51,315 bases of DNA from Candidatus Thorarchaeota archaeon (GCA_030612365.1 JAUWOA010000006.1:1-51315), one strand, 5' to 3'. Shown: positions 26,164 through 36,678, numbered from the stretch's first letter. Numbers and translations: made by a program. Notes: generated by a model not told the origin, from the letters alone.

Positions 26164-27630
26164 TCAGGACTTCTTGTCGAGCTTCCGCTTGATGTCTTCA
26201 TGGTCATGCCCCAAGATGCCCGGACGCGTCATGCGCTCAGGAGTGAGCACGTGATCTAATTCCCCCTCAGAAAGCAATCCTTCCTCCAGTACGAGCTCAC
26301 GTATCGGTCTTTTGGTTTCGAGCGCCTTTTTGGCAATCCTGCTTGAGGCTTTATAGCCAATGATTGGTACGAGAGCCGTAACCAAGCCCACGCTCTTGTA
26401 AACCTTGTTTAGACCATCCATGTTTGGTTCTATTCCTATAATGCACTTCTCCGCGAGAATTGGTATTGAATTCCTCAGCAGCTTTAAAGCTTGGAAAAAG
26501 TTGTATGTAATCAGAGGCCCAAAGGCATTCAGTTCAAGCATCCCGCCCTGAGCGGCGAGGGATATGGTTGCATCATGTCCCATCACTTGATAAGCACATT
26601 GCAAAGTCATCTCAACAATAACGGGATTCACCTTACCGGGCATGATTGAAGAGCCAGGCTGAACTGCAGGCAATGTAATTTCATGGAAGCCCCCAATAGG
26701 CCCTGATGACAGGAGCAGAAGGTCTCCACACATCTTGCTCAGATTAGTGGCAAGGACTCTGAGGAGACCCGAGGCGTGGACGAATTCATCGTTGTTCTGT
26801 GTGTCGTCAATAAGGTTCTCAGATGTCTTGAGATTCTGCAGACCAGTCACTTCACGCAAGTACTTATCTGCGAGCTTGATGTATTCCGGGTCAGCGTTGA
26901 GACCGGTTCCAATTGCTGTTGCTCCAATGTTGTGAGTTTCCAGAGTATCAATGGCCCAGCCTATCCTATGCAAATCACGTTTGAAAGGGCCAGCCCAAGC
27001 TCCGAACTCCTGTCCTAGCGTAATGGGCACTGCATCCTGCATCTCTGTTCGACCAAGTTTGAGGAGGTCCTTGAAGGCCTCAGCTTTCTCTTCAAGAGCA
27101 TTCACGAGCGCTTCAACATTGGTCGATAGGGCGTTCAGACCAAAGATTGTGGCAATCTTCGTTGCGGTTGGATACACATCGTTGGTCGACTGACTCATGT
27201 TGACATGATCGTTCGCATTAATCGGAGCCATGGTGTTCCGCGGTTCGCCAAGAATCTCATTGGCTCTTGACGCGATGACTTCGTTAACGTTCATATTCGT
27301 TGAAGTGCCAGCCCCGCCTTGAAACGCATCCACAATGAACTCATCATGAAATTCACCCCCGAGTATCTCATCGCACGCTTGGATTATCGCATTTCCGTAC
27401 TCCTTGGTGAGGTCTCCAAGGTTCATGTTGGCAAGGGTGCATGCTTTTTTCACCATGGCAAGAGCATTGATGAGAGTCGTGTATTGATGCAGACTTACTC
27501 CTGAAACGTGAAAGTTCTCAGACGCGCGCAAAGTCTGGACTCCCCAGTATGCATCTGTGGGGACTTGTCTAGAACCTAGAAGGTCACTTTCGTCTCTGTA
27601 CTTCATTGGCTGCTCTGTCATTAGGGCCAC
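26164..27630 (-). CDS. aspA: Aspartate ammonia-lyase / class II fumarase family
   Basis: VPTDAYWGVQTLRASENFHVSG, GSSIMPGKVNPVIVEM signature. Confidence 0.85.
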   Translation of the reverse strand: MALMTEQPMKYRDESDLLGSRQVPTDAYWGVQTLRASENFHVSGVSLHQYTTLINALAMVKKACTLANMNLGDLTKEYGNAIIQACDEILGGEFHDEFIVDAFQGGAGTSTNMNVNEVIASRANEILGEPRNTMAPINANDHVNMSQSTNDVYPTATKIATIFGLNALSTNVEALVNALEEKAEAFKDLLKLGRTEMQDAVPITLGQEFGAWAGPFKRDLHRIGWAIDTLETHNIGATAIGTGLNADPEYIKLADKYLREVTGLQNLKTSENLIDDTQNNDEFVHASGLLRVLATNLSKMCGDLLLLSSGPIGGFHEITLPAVQPGSSIMPGKVNPVIVEMTLQCAYQVMGHDATISLAAQGGMLELNAFGPLITYNFFQALKLLRNSIPILAEKCIIGIEPNMDGLNKVYKSVGLVTALVPIIGYKASSRIAKKALETKRPIRELVLEEGLLSEGELDHVLTPERMTRPGILGHDHEDIKRKLDKKS

Positions 27631-27732
27631 CTTCTGTCAACAAGAATGTCGACAGCACTGTGCAGATTCACTGCCCAGATTATGAAGATTGTGAAATGAC
27701 TGGGATTTTATGAATGACGATATTGGAGCAAG

Positions 27733-29328
27733 CTAGAAGCCAGCAGCCTGACCGTCCTTTCTGAAATCAGAGCCAGCAATCCAAGCATCTCGCAAACGGA
27801 ATATGGCCTGACCGCCGCCAAAGCCCGACATGGTTTCATGAACTAGCTTATGTCCACGACTGCGTAGCTCATTCTGAATCCCAGGAGGGATGCCATTCTC
27901 AAGAGCTACCGTATTCATCTCCTGATTATGATTGAAACGTGGATGGTCCAATGCTTCCTGAGGACCCATTTGATGATCAATGACGTTGCTTACAAACTGA
28001 GCATGAGCTTGTGCTTGGTGCGCTCCGCCCATTATTCCAAACACTCCGAAGAGATTGTTGTCCCTGTACAGCGCTCCAGGAATGATTGTATGAAACGGAA
28101 GCTTTCCTGGCGCATAGCAATTAGGGTGCTTCGGGTCAAGTAAGAATAGGTTCCCACGATTCTGAAGTTTTATTCCATAGCCTGGGACAACGAGCCCGCT
28201 CCCGAACCCCATGTAAAGGCTGTTGATGAACGACACTGCCATTCCATCACCATCGGCTGCTGCAAGGTAGATCGTATCTGGACCAATTGCGATTCCAGAA
28301 CTTGGAGCCTCCATTGCCTGTTCCGGAATGATGCGCTCAGCTCGCTTCTTCGCATACCTTTTCGAGAGAAGATCATCCAAGGGAACATCATAGAAATCGG
28401 GGTCTGCGTTGTGTTGATACAGGTCAGCATAGGCAAGCTTCTTGGCCTCTATCATGGTGTGGTAGCGCTCTGCATCTAGGGGCGAGTATTTCCCAAAGTC
28501 GAATGATTCCATGAGATTCAGCATTGCGAGAGCGGCAAATCCTTGTCCATTTGGCGGATGTTCGTAGACCTCGACACCTCGATATGACGTGGATATTGCA
28601 TTAGTTTCAACAGTCTTGTGCTTAGCGAGATCATCTAGAGTCAGGAACCCGCCATGGTCTTGCACCGTCTTCACGATTGCTTCACTTATGGCGCTCCCGT
28701 AGAAGGCGGATATTCCTTCAGCAGCCACGGTTTCAAAGACCTTCGCTAGGTCCTTGTTGAACATCATTTCTCCTGCTTCAGGAGACCTTCCACTGATACT
28801 GAATATCTTACGTGCCGCTTCATTCCCCAGAACTTGGATTACGAGACTCCACACTTCAGAGATAATTGGTGAAACGGGAAACCCTTCGCGAGCGTATTTG
28901 ATTGCAGGTGACAGAACATCTCTCAGCTCCAATGCGCCATACTTCTCGATAATGTATCCCCAAAGATGCATGGCTCCAGGAACTGTAACTGGGGGTCCAC
29001 CTCGAACAGGCATATGCTTCCAATCTTTCTCAAGCAGCTCATCCAAAGTCGTCATTGTCCCCGCCCGGCCTGAGCCATTCACAGAGAGCGGTTTCTTCTT
29101 CCCGGGTAGATGAATTAATACAAAGGCGTCTCCGCCGCATCCAGTACTGAAAGGCTCCACAATGTCAAGCACAGCGGCGGTCGCGATTGCTGCATCAACA
29201 GCATTTCCTCCATTAGATAGAATCTCAAGCCCGGCCTGAGTTGCCAGAGGTTGCGAGGAAGCTACTACACCATTCGCAGCCACAATTTCAGAACGACCAG
29301 TCGCACGACGCCAGAACACCCACATCAC
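27733..29328 (-). CDS. Gamma-glutamyltransferase family protein
   Basis: GGNAVDAAIATAAVLDIVEPFSTGCGGDAF, PPNGQGFAALAMLNLME, DTIYLAAADGDGMAVSFINSLYMGFGSG. Confidence 0.88.
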   Translation of the reverse strand: MMWVFWRRATGRSEIVAANGVVASSQPLATQAGLEILSNGGNAVDAAIATAAVLDIVEPFSTGCGGDAFVLIHLPGKKKPLSVNGSGRAGTMTTLDELLEKDWKHMPVRGGPPVTVPGAMHLWGYIIEKYGALELRDVLSPAIKYAREGFPVSPIISEVWSLVIQVLGNEAARKIFSISGRSPEAGEMMFNKDLAKVFETVAAEGISAFYGSAISEAIVKTVQDHGGFLTLDDLAKHKTVETNAISTSYRGVEVYEHPPNGQGFAALAMLNLMESFDFGKYSPLDAERYHTMIEAKKLAYADLYQHNADPDFYDVPLDDLLSKRYAKKRAERIIPEQAMEAPSSGIAIGPDTIYLAAADGDGMAVSFINSLYMGFGSGLVVPGYGIKLQNRGNLFLLDPKHPNCYAPGKLPFHTIIPGALYRDNNLFGVFGIMGGAHQAQAHAQFVSNVIDHQMGPQEALDHPRFNHNQEMNTVALENGIPPGIQNELRSRGHKLVHETMSGFGGGQAIFRLRDAWIAGSDFRKDGQAAGF

Positions 29329-29517
29329 CTAAGCCCTATCATCCGGTTGTCGAAATCAGTGTGTGTATCATCAGGTGGATTAATGGCTAAAATCTCCTCG
29401 CGTAGATTGCTAATCGTGGCGATACAACTTGAATGTACCGAAATCAAAGTCGTATGATAAAAGGTTATCAAGGAAGCTGCTTCAAGACTTTGTCCTGTAA
29501 AGGACCGTGACATCGGA

Positions 29518-30819
29518 TTGGAAGCAGCCTCATTAGACAACGGCACGAATGGAAGTAATGCCTCGAAGATTGCGTGGCTATCCTTGCTATCTGCATTGAA
29601 TAGATTGAGCAGATCATTCAACATAATTGTGCTACCACTCTTCGTTCTTTCGATAGGCTCAGACGAGGCATTCTACGGACTGATGGTCGCAATGGCGGGA
29701 TACGCCCAATCTGTAGTGCTATTCCCTGCAGGAGCATTCAGTGATAGGAAAGGAAGGGGTCCGGTAATCCTTTTTGGAGGAGTTTTCTCAGGCATCATAA
29801 TAATATTCCTACCTTTTGCGACAGATCCCACATTGATACTCATCCTCTTTGCAGCCACCGGAATAGGTGCAGGTTTTAGGTTGTCATCGGTCACAGCTCT
29901 AATCGCAGACGCCACAAAGCGAGGAGATGAGCGTACAAAGTCCTACGGGTATACAATGGCTATCGCTACCGTAGCAGCCATTGCGGGATCATTCTTGGGA
30001 GGATACATTCTCGACGAAACTGCACTTCCCGGCATAAGCCCAGTATTGGTCAGATATATGATTTTGTTCTTCATCATGGGGACGCTTAGAATTGCATCTG
30101 GTATCGTTGGTTTCATGGCAGAGCGATGGCTCAAAGCCAATGATATGCTCAATAGCAATGAAGTCGTCGACACATCTATTGAGAGAACCCAAGATGCGAA
30201 AAATGATACAAAAACTACTGCCTTATTCGGAGTCAGCCGAATGATTATGGGTTTCAGTTCGGGTATGGTTGTACCCTATATGATCCTCTGGATTATTGAT
30301 GCGTTCAATCCCAGCGAAGTTGTACTTGGTAGCCTCCCAGCAATTGCAAATGTGACACTTGCATCGGGAGCACTTTTTGTTGGTGTAATGAGTGAAAGAA
30401 CTGGAAAGCTGAAGATGATCACAAGCTTGTATATTCTAGCGCCTATTCTAACAATTGGAATCGTATTCTCTCCACGACCTGAAGGTTTTCTACTTATGGC
30501 AGTATTCTACATAGCTAGACAAGCTGTTGCAAACATGGCACAACCTGCCAATAATTCACTATTCATGGGTGAGATAAGCCAGAAGAGACGTGGTCGCTCG
30601 TTTGCACTTACGAGGATAATGTGGACAGTTCCACGGCAGACTGGAACACTCATAACAGCAGTAATGCTTAGTCTAGGAATATTCTCAAGTATGACAGCCT
30701 TTGGTGTCATTGTCTTTCCAATCGCAATGACTCTCTACCCAATCAGTGTGATTCCAATGTATTTCGCAGTTAAGAGAAATCGTGAACTAGTCAGAGCAGA
30801 AACTACTGAGGGCTTGTGA
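29518..30819 (+). CDS. MFS transporter
   Basis: About twelve TMs, GAFSDRKGRGPVILFGG. Confidence 0.88.
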   Translation: MEAASLDNGTNGSNASKIAWLSLLSALNRLSRSFNIIVLPLFVLSIGSDEAFYGLMVAMAGYAQSVVLFPAGAFSDRKGRGPVILFGGVFSGIIIIFLPFATDPTLILILFAATGIGAGFRLSSVTALIADATKRGDERTKSYGYTMAIATVAAIAGSFLGGYILDETALPGISPVLVRYMILFFIMGTLRIASGIVGFMAERWLKANDMLNSNEVVDTSIERTQDAKNDTKTTALFGVSRMIMGFSSGMVVPYMILWIIDAFNPSEVVLGSLPAIANVTLASGALFVGVMSERTGKLKMITSLYILAPILTIGIVFSPRPEGFLLMAVFYIARQAVANMAQPANNSLFMGEISQKRRGRSFALTRIMWTVPRQTGTLITAVMLSLGIFSSMTAFGVIVFPIAMTLYPISVIPMYFAVKRNRELVRAETTEGL

Positions 30820-30870
30820 AGGCACCATCAGGATATCTTTCCATGAACTCTTCTCTGAGGATATCCATTA

Positions 30871-31371
30871 TCAAGAGGCCCTTTCGTTTTCCATCAATAA
30901 CTCAGTTTCGCGGAGGATACCAACATGTTTGAATCCGATCTTCTCAAACACGTGAATCGCCCATTCATTGTCTTCCATGGTGTCAAGATAGATACTGTGT
31001 AGCCCGAGGATGTTGAATCCTACACCGAGCAATACTAGCATTGCATCCGTCCCGTATCCTTTTCCCCTCTTTTCTGGATCATGGATTGATATTCCAACCT
31101 CTGCTCGATTGTGGGGGAGTATGATATCTTTCAATCGGGCGATACCAAGGAAATCGTTTGTTTCTTTTTCTGCAACCGCCATTACGAGATGTCCGTCTCT
31201 CCAAGGATTCCGAGTTGAAGCCTCTTGTAACCATTGCTCCATATACCTCTTAGACCTGGCTATTGAAGGACCCAAGAATTTCCTCAGTTCGAGGGTGTTG
31301 TAGAATCTCAAAATGCTATCTAGGTCTAACTCCTCAAGTGCACGAAGGCGGACAAGATTCCCTGTGTACAT
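30871..31371 (-). CDS. GNAT (RimJ/RimL-type) acetyltransferase
   Basis: EVGISIHDPEKRGKGYGTDAMLVLLGVGFNILGLHSIYLDTMEDNEWAIHVFEKIGFKHVG. Confidence 0.88.
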   Translation of the reverse strand: MYTGNLVRLRALEELDLDSILRFYNTLELRKFLGPSIARSKRYMEQWLQEASTRNPWRDGHLVMAVAEKETNDFLGIARLKDIILPHNRAEVGISIHDPEKRGKGYGTDAMLVLLGVGFNILGLHSIYLDTMEDNEWAIHVFEKIGFKHVGILRETELLMENERAS

Positions 31372-31478
31372 ACCCTTGCCAATATCAGTTCCACTGATAA
31401 AAGTGGTTCATCAAAGCCGGAATCCTTAAGATTCCCCAGATGGTTCAGTTCTAGATATCTCATTGAGGTGAAAATTGA

Positions 31479-32222
31479 ATGTCAATTGCTTCATTGAAAA
31501 CTCCACTTGGTGTCTTGCGTGTCTTAATTATCCTGGCGATTTTCATTTCCACTGCACTTCTTATAATCATGATAAATCAAGGTACGCCCAACTGGAATTT
31601 CCTAGCTACATCAGCGATGATTGTCAGTCTAGCTTTCGTGAACTATATGGATAAAAGAACGACAGAGAAGTGGTCCCGGTTCGTTCTACTCATGTTCATT
31701 GCAATGTTGATTTGTTTTGTAGGAGACCTCCTCATGGCATCAGTATTTCACATCACCCCAGATCCATTGATCAACGGTGTTCTCATGTTTGCACTGGGGC
31801 ACGTGGTTTATCTGCTGGCTCTCAAAGATCGCTCGCCCTTACTTCTAAGAAGCGAATCTCCCAAACTAATCACACGAAATGTGAGCATCTGGATTGTCAG
31901 TATTGTGATTGTTATTGTCCTGTTCGTCCTGACTCTGTATAACCCAGCTGAAATGGTCATTAGTATGGGCTTGTTTGGCTATGGGATTCTCCTGACCACA
32001 GTTCTGGCATTCAGTTTATCAAAGTGGTTTGATGACTATCCTAAACTCTTCGTCATCTGTCTTTTTCTTGGGTTTCTGCTGTTCTTCATTTCAGATTACA
32101 TAATCGGATATCGCACATTGACGGACCCTACTTTTCTCAGTGGTACAGAGGCAGTTGGTGTGACCTATCTTGGCGGTCAACTTCTAGTTCACATTTCATC
32201 CTTATTCGGCAGTGAGGCTTGA
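31479..32222 (+). CDS. Multi-pass membrane protein, YhhN-like
   Basis: Seven to eight TMs; LLICFVGDLLMA and FISDYIIGYR. Confidence 0.6.
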   Translation: MSIASLKTPLGVLRVLIILAIFISTALLIIMINQGTPNWNFLATSAMIVSLAFVNYMDKRTTEKWSRFVLLMFIAMLICFVGDLLMASVFHITPDPLINGVLMFALGHVVYLLALKDRSPLLLRSESPKLITRNVSIWIVSIVIVIVLFVLTLYNPAEMVISMGLFGYGILLTTVLAFSLSKWFDDYPKLFVICLFLGFLLFFISDYIIGYRTLTDPTFLSGTEAVGVTYLGGQLLVHISSLFGSEA

Positions 32223-32401
32223 GATAAACACAGTGGATATACCGCGCCTGCATATGTGTTCGACCGACCACACGACGCTAGAATATGTACTTCGCCTAGG
32301 CCCTACCTGTCTGTGCCGGATATCCTGCTTTTTTCCAATGCTTCAGACCATCCAGCATAACACCGATATTCTGGAAACCAGCCCTTGCAGGAATGCTTGC
32401 A

Positions 32402-33547
32402 CTATCGAACCCATTCCTGCAAAAGCCGAACGGCCCGATTCAATCTCAATGAATGAGCATAAGCAAGAACATGCGTCTGATCATCAGTTGCTTCCAATTG
32501 TAACGCAAGCTCGCCGGATTGAGCCAAGGACACGAATTTCAGGATAGCATCGTGTGCTTCTTTTGGAGTAAATGTCAGAATTTCTGCCAATTCTGAAATT
32601 CCGCACAATGCATCGTAAACGACTCTAACGAGAGCCAGAACCTTGAGTAGTAACGTTTCATTTCCGTAGAGAGATGGATTAGTGATTAGCTCTACAAGCG
32701 AACACCTAGCTTTCTCTGAACTCGCCGCACGAAATAGCTTGATGCTTCCGTCCAGCAGTTGCGCCATGCCGGACTCTAGATGATCAGCGAGGCTCCGTAT
32801 TAGGTTCAGAGCATGTTCTGCATTCTCATCGAGGGTTAATTCCACATCTGCTCGTCTGATAGGCAATTGAGCACGCTTCTCATCGATGCTCATGTTCGTG
32901 CCCGCATCGTATACAGTGTGCCTGTCACCATCCACAGGTTCTACACAGCCTGACAGAATAGAGAGAAGGTCGCAACCACAGCAGTTGCATATTGTTGCGC
33001 CGACAAGGGCACGTTCAAGCTTGCCAAAGACATTCATTACTTGGTCGCGGTTCTTCACTCGCCTCATGTTGATACGTCCGTCCTGAAGAACGGTGATGTT
33101 CATCTCATCAACGTCCGCTCGACCGTATCCAAGATCACGGCTGCACTTGACTAGGTCAAACTGCGATTGCAGGCAATTCATCAGATCGCAAAGCGTTCGA
33201 GGGTCAAACACTGCAAACCGCATACTCTCGCCGGGCTCGACGCCATTATGCAGGCTGAGCTCAGCCATCACTCTGTCATTCGTATCCTTGCAGGGCTGGG
33301 TGAAGAGAACTCCCCCTTCGGGGAGCTCCGGCGCAATTCCCATGCGGGGAGTGGAATCCCCGTTAATCATTGCCTCAAGCTCCGCCCTCAAGTTGCGGTA
33401 ATCAAGGAGCCCAAGAATCGGACAATCATCTAAACCAAGCTGCCCAACAACTAGGGCCCTGGCAAAACCTGTGCAAGCAGCCCGACCGCAAAGCCCACAG
33501 TTGACTTTCGGGGTGCGCATCCATGCCTTAACCCAGATACTACTCAT
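32402..33547 (-). CDS. Fe-S (4Fe-4S) cluster domain protein
   Basis: TPKVNCGLCGRAACTGFARALVVGQLGLDDCP N-terminal four-Cys motif; internal ATICNCCGCD. Confidence 0.65.
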   Translation of the reverse strand: MSSIWVKAWMRTPKVNCGLCGRAACTGFARALVVGQLGLDDCPILGLLDYRNLRAELEAMINGDSTPRMGIAPELPEGGVLFTQPCKDTNDRVMAELSLHNGVEPGESMRFAVFDPRTLCDLMNCLQSQFDLVKCSRDLGYGRADVDEMNITVLQDGRINMRRVKNRDQVMNVFGKLERALVGATICNCCGCDLLSILSGCVEPVDGDRHTVYDAGTNMSIDEKRAQLPIRRADVELTLDENAEHALNLIRSLADHLESGMAQLLDGSIKLFRAASSEKARCSLVELITNPSLYGNETLLLKVLALVRVVYDALCGISELAEILTFTPKEAHDAILKFVSLAQSGELALQLEATDDQTHVLAYAHSLRLNRAVRLLQEWVR

Positions 33548-33675
33548 TCAGACTTGCCTCGGCTCTTTCGAGTTGCGTTCTGCCATTGTTTAACATTGTG
33601 ATATGAACGGATAGGGTGGGCTTCGTCAGTTTTATTAGACAGGCGCAGTTCGCGTGTGAAGAGTGTTGGGTCATG

Positions 33676-34233
33676 GAGCGAATGCGTCAACGTCTGAAAT
33701 GGGATCAACGGTCTGAACTTGCAAAAACAGTATTCTTGTTTGTTGTAGTGATAGGCGGCACTCTTGCGGGTTACGGCGTTTTCATGTTAGGGATGGGGAC
33801 AACGACGCCGCTCGTGGTTGTCACTAGTGAGTCGATGACCCCAACCTTGGAGGTGAATGACCTCCTAGTCCTGCAGGGGCGAGCTCCCGAGGATATCGCT
33901 GTAAACGACATCATTGTTTTCCGGGCCAGCTGGTACACTGAAGCCCCAATTGTGCATAGGGTCGTATCCATTGAAGAAGTAAATGGCACTTACAGGTACT
34001 ACACGCGCGGGGATAATAACCCATCTCAGGATTTCGGCTATCGTACTTACGAGGACATCGTCGGTGTGCTCGTCTGGAGAATCCCTCAAGTCGGAGGAAT
34101 CAGTATCTTCCTAAGAACCTGGCAAGGGATGCTATTCATGGCAGCTGTATTCATTGCAATCCTTGTTGTTCCTGAATTCATCTGCAAGGGAAGAGAGGAT
34201 GAAGAGGTTGACGAGAATCAGCCGCCTGAGTAG
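33676..34233 (+). CDS. Signal peptidase I, archaeal (S26B) type
   Basis: VVVTSESMTPTLEVNDLLVLQ (Ser), IVHRVVSIEE (His), YTRGDNNPSQDFGYR; start estimated at MERMRQRLKW. Confidence 0.88.
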   Translation, partial: ERMRQRLKWDQRSELAKTVFLFVVVIGGTLAGYGVFMLGMGTTTPLVVVTSESMTPTLEVNDLLVLQGRAPEDIAVNDIIVFRASWYTEAPIVHRVVSIEEVNGTYRYYTRGDNNPSQDFGYRTYEDIVGVLVWRIPQVGGISIFLRTWQGMLFMAAVFIAILVVPEFICKGREDEEVDENQPPE

Positions 34234-34355
34234 AGCTGCATAGATGTCAGTCCAAACATACCTCCGACCATGCTGCCAGGGAAAGTAGCGAGAGCGATGA
34301 TGCATGCAACGCTCACAACAACCAATGTCTTGGCGGAGCGCGACATGTCCTTCAT
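34218..34355 (-). CDS. 45-aa membrane microprotein
   Basis: MKDMSRSAKTLVVVSVACIIALATFPGSMVGGMFGLTSMQLYSGG, read on the minus strand; not in the supplied ORF list. Confidence 0.4.
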   Translation of the reverse strand: MKDMSRSAKTLVVVSVACIIALATFPGSMVGGMFGLTSMQLYSGG

Positions 34356-34494
34356 TATCCTCTTATGGCATTCAAAGGTCCTTTTCTTATTTACGGAAGG
34401 TAATGCGTAGTGCTACCCATGTGCAGCTGTGAGAAGAAATCGTAACAAACACGCCCATTCGTAGAGATTCATTTATCAATACGAAGAGGAATGC

Positions 34495-35265
34495 GTGGCC
34501 GATCCAGCAAGAATGAGAAAATGTGGTATGTCTTCAAGGGCTCAGAAGTACAAGAACATGATTCCAGTCGTTATCGTGTGGATAGTCCTAGCGATTATGG
34601 CGGCTCTACTTTGGCAATACGACCCTAACAACGCCATTCTGGCTATGTCAGTGCTAGTTATCCTAATCATTGTGGTCCTACTGGGTTGGGGCGAAAGCTT
34701 CAGTGAGATTGTTGAGGACATAATGGAAACAGTTGGTCCGCAAGTGGATGAAGAACCTGACAAAACCAAGCCCAAAGCAAAGCCCAAGAAGAAGAAAGCA
34801 TCGAAACCAGCTAAAAAGCCCGACAAGCACGAGGAGAAACATGTACCCGAAGTTGTGCAGCCGAAAGTCGAGCTGAGCCAACTGCCAATCGAAACCATTG
34901 AAGGTATTGGAGAAACCTATGGCTCTATGCTTCGAGATGCAGGCATCGATTCAGTTCAGGATTTGCTCGGAACGAGACCGGAGAGAGTTGCTGAGATTTG
35001 TGATGTGGGCTCCGAAGTCGCAGGCAAATGGGTTGCCATGGGGCGCTTTGCGTGGATTGATGGTATCTCAGAGGAGGATGCGGAAGCCATTGTATTCGCC
35101 ACAGGTATCACAACCCTAGATGATCTTGCGGCGGCAGACCCAGAAGCCCTACTCAGGAAGGTGAAGTCCGCCTTAGCGTCCGAGGAGTTCAGAGTGCCTG
35201 CAGGCTATACGTTCGATCTCAAGAAGGTTCGCGACTGGGTTGCTGCGGCGAAAGACCTGATTTGA
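34495..35265 (+). CDS. Membrane-anchored helix-hairpin-helix protein
   Basis: Two N-terminal TMs, charged KPKAKPKKKKASKPAKKPDK linker, IEGIGETYGSMLRDAGIDSVQDLLGTRPERVAEI and ISEEDAEAIVFATGITTLDDLA. Confidence 0.75.
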   Translation: MADPARMRKCGMSSRAQKYKNMIPVVIVWIVLAIMAALLWQYDPNNAILAMSVLVILIIVVLLGWGESFSEIVEDIMETVGPQVDEEPDKTKPKAKPKKKKASKPAKKPDKHEEKHVPEVVQPKVELSQLPIETIEGIGETYGSMLRDAGIDSVQDLLGTRPERVAEICDVGSEVAGKWVAMGRFAWIDGISEEDAEAIVFATGITTLDDLAAADPEALLRKVKSALASEEFRVPAGYTFDLKKVRDWVAAAKDLI

Positions 35266-35331
35266 CACCGAGCGGCTTGAAAAGGAAAGAACTGGTGCAG
35301 AGAAGATGGACTGCACCAGAATCCGTTAAGT

Positions 35332-35718
35332 TCATGCTTTCTTGAATTTGACTTCATAGTATGAGTAGAGGAAGAGGAACAGCAGGAATAGGGTCAAGCC
35401 CACTTGCATGTATGCTGCGACTGATAGGATTGCTACAGCAATTGAATACAAGATGACAAACAGGCCAATCACTAGAAATGTGAGATTCATTAAGACAACG
35501 AGCTCAACATTCTCCCAAGATGATGCTCTATATGCGAGTAGATTCCCAATACCATATCCTAGAAACAGAGCTCCAATGTAACGATCGGCAAACTCCTCAT
35601 AGGGGAAAGTAAACATGCTTGCATGGATATCAGGAATCAGCAACATGACAAGTCCATACACAATGGCAACAAGACCATCGATAAGGAACGACATTCTAAG
35701 AAACTTCGAAATCTCCAT
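35332..35718 (-). CDS. Small four-TM membrane protein
   Basis: 128 aa, hydrophobic helices. Confidence 0.65.
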   Translation of the reverse strand: MEISKFLRMSFLIDGLVAIVYGLVMLLIPDIHASMFTFPYEEFADRYIGALFLGYGIGNLLAYRASSWENVELVVLMNLTFLVIGLFVILYSIAVAILSVAAYMQVGLTLFLLFLFLYSYYEVKFKKA

Positions 35719-35778
35719 AATCTAACCACCGACCCCTCTCCAAAAGGGGCCAAGAGGACTCATCGAGCTTTGATAAGA

Positions 35779-35881
35779 ATCTTGCGCGGAACACGCCCCT
35801 TGATGGTCTAGTATCAGTAGATTCACAAGCACTATTCAGGAAGGTGAAGTTCGTCTTAGCGTCCGAGGACTTTACTGATTG
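35779..35881 (+). pseudogene. Degenerate fragment homologous to the 3' end of the helix-hairpin-helix gene 34495-35265
   Basis: ARNTPLDGLVSVDSQALFRKVKFVLASEDFTD* versus TGITTLDDLAAADPEALLRKVKSALASEEFRVP. Confidence 0.6.
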
Positions 35882-35963
35882 AAGAGATGATTCATAGGGC
35901 CCAAAGATTGATTACAAAGGTCCGTCAATCAAATGGCAACAAGAACATCTGCGCGGTGATCGA

Positions 35964-36095
35964 ATGAGTTTGACATTATTTGGTAGCATGGCCCTCTTGC
36001 TAGCTGCTTTGGCTTTCATCTCAATAGTCTGCGGAAAGAAAGAGGAAGAACCAGAGCCTGAACCGGAGTCTGAACCAGAGCCGGACACAGACTAG
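35964..36095 (+). CDS. 43-aa membrane microprotein with acidic Glu/Pro tail
   Basis: MSLTLFGSMALLLAALAFISIVCGKKEEEPEPEPESEPEPDTD. Confidence 0.5.
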   Translation: MSLTLFGSMALLLAALAFISIVCGKKEEEPEPEPESEPEPDTD

Positions 36096-36108
36096 TAGCT
36101 CTTGGGAC

Positions 36109-36360
36109 CTATCCGCCGCCCACTGGCGGAAATATAACGACTCGGTCCCTATTCGTCAGAGTAGACGACAAATCAGATGTCTGGCTATCATTCACAAATA
36201 CAATCCGAGCTTGTTCCGGAGTGAAGCCGAGTTGCTCTATAAGATCGGAGATTGTCGCCCCATTGAACTCAACTTCAAAGAATTCGCCAAGCTCATTATC
36301 AGGGGGAGCGAATTTGCGGAGAGTTGCATAGAGCTTTGCAAAGATCTTCATGCACCCCAC
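36109..36360 (-). CDS. MoaD/ThiS-family sulfur carrier ending in GGG
   Basis: MKIFAKLYATLRKFAP...LTNRDRVVIFPPVGGG C-terminal. Confidence 0.8.
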   Translation of the reverse strand: MGCMKIFAKLYATLRKFAPPDNELGEFFEVEFNGATISDLIEQLGFTPEQARIVFVNDSQTSDLSSTLTNRDRVVIFPPVGGG

Positions 36361-36678
36361 CTAGTAGTAATCAACGTCAACATCCTTTCGAGTGTAACCG
36401 TGGCCCTTGAGATGCTGACCTCCGCATAGCAAGACCATATTGAAAGGAAACATGCCCAGTCTGTCACCATCAGACAGTATGTTGCTGGGCTTGACAAGAG
36501 TTCCATTCAGGAAACAGTCGCCCAAATCGCTTGATTTCAATCCGAGTCGCTGCACAAGTTGAGCGAATGTTTCGTTCTCAATGAATTCATACTTCAGGAC
36601 TGTATCTTCGTTTGGTCGGGCTCCGGAAATGAGGGACCGCAGTTTCCCATACAGGTGTATCTCGAGCATCATTATCAA
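36361..36678 (-). CDS. MoaD-like ubiquitin-fold protein with C-terminal extension beyond GG
   Basis: LEIHLYGKLRSLI...ILSDGDRLGMFPFNMVLLCGGQHLKGHGYTRKDVDVDYY. Confidence 0.65.
   Translation of the reverse strand: MIMMLEIHLYGKLRSLISGARPNEDTVLKYEFIENETFAQLVQRLGLKSSDLGDCFLNGTLVKPSNILSDGDRLGMFPFNMVLLCGGQHLKGHGYTRKDVDVDYY

Noticed and set aside
32212-32547. 111-aa plus ORF at the convergent junction
   Set aside because: Overlaps the confident Fe-S protein gene and has no protein-like features.
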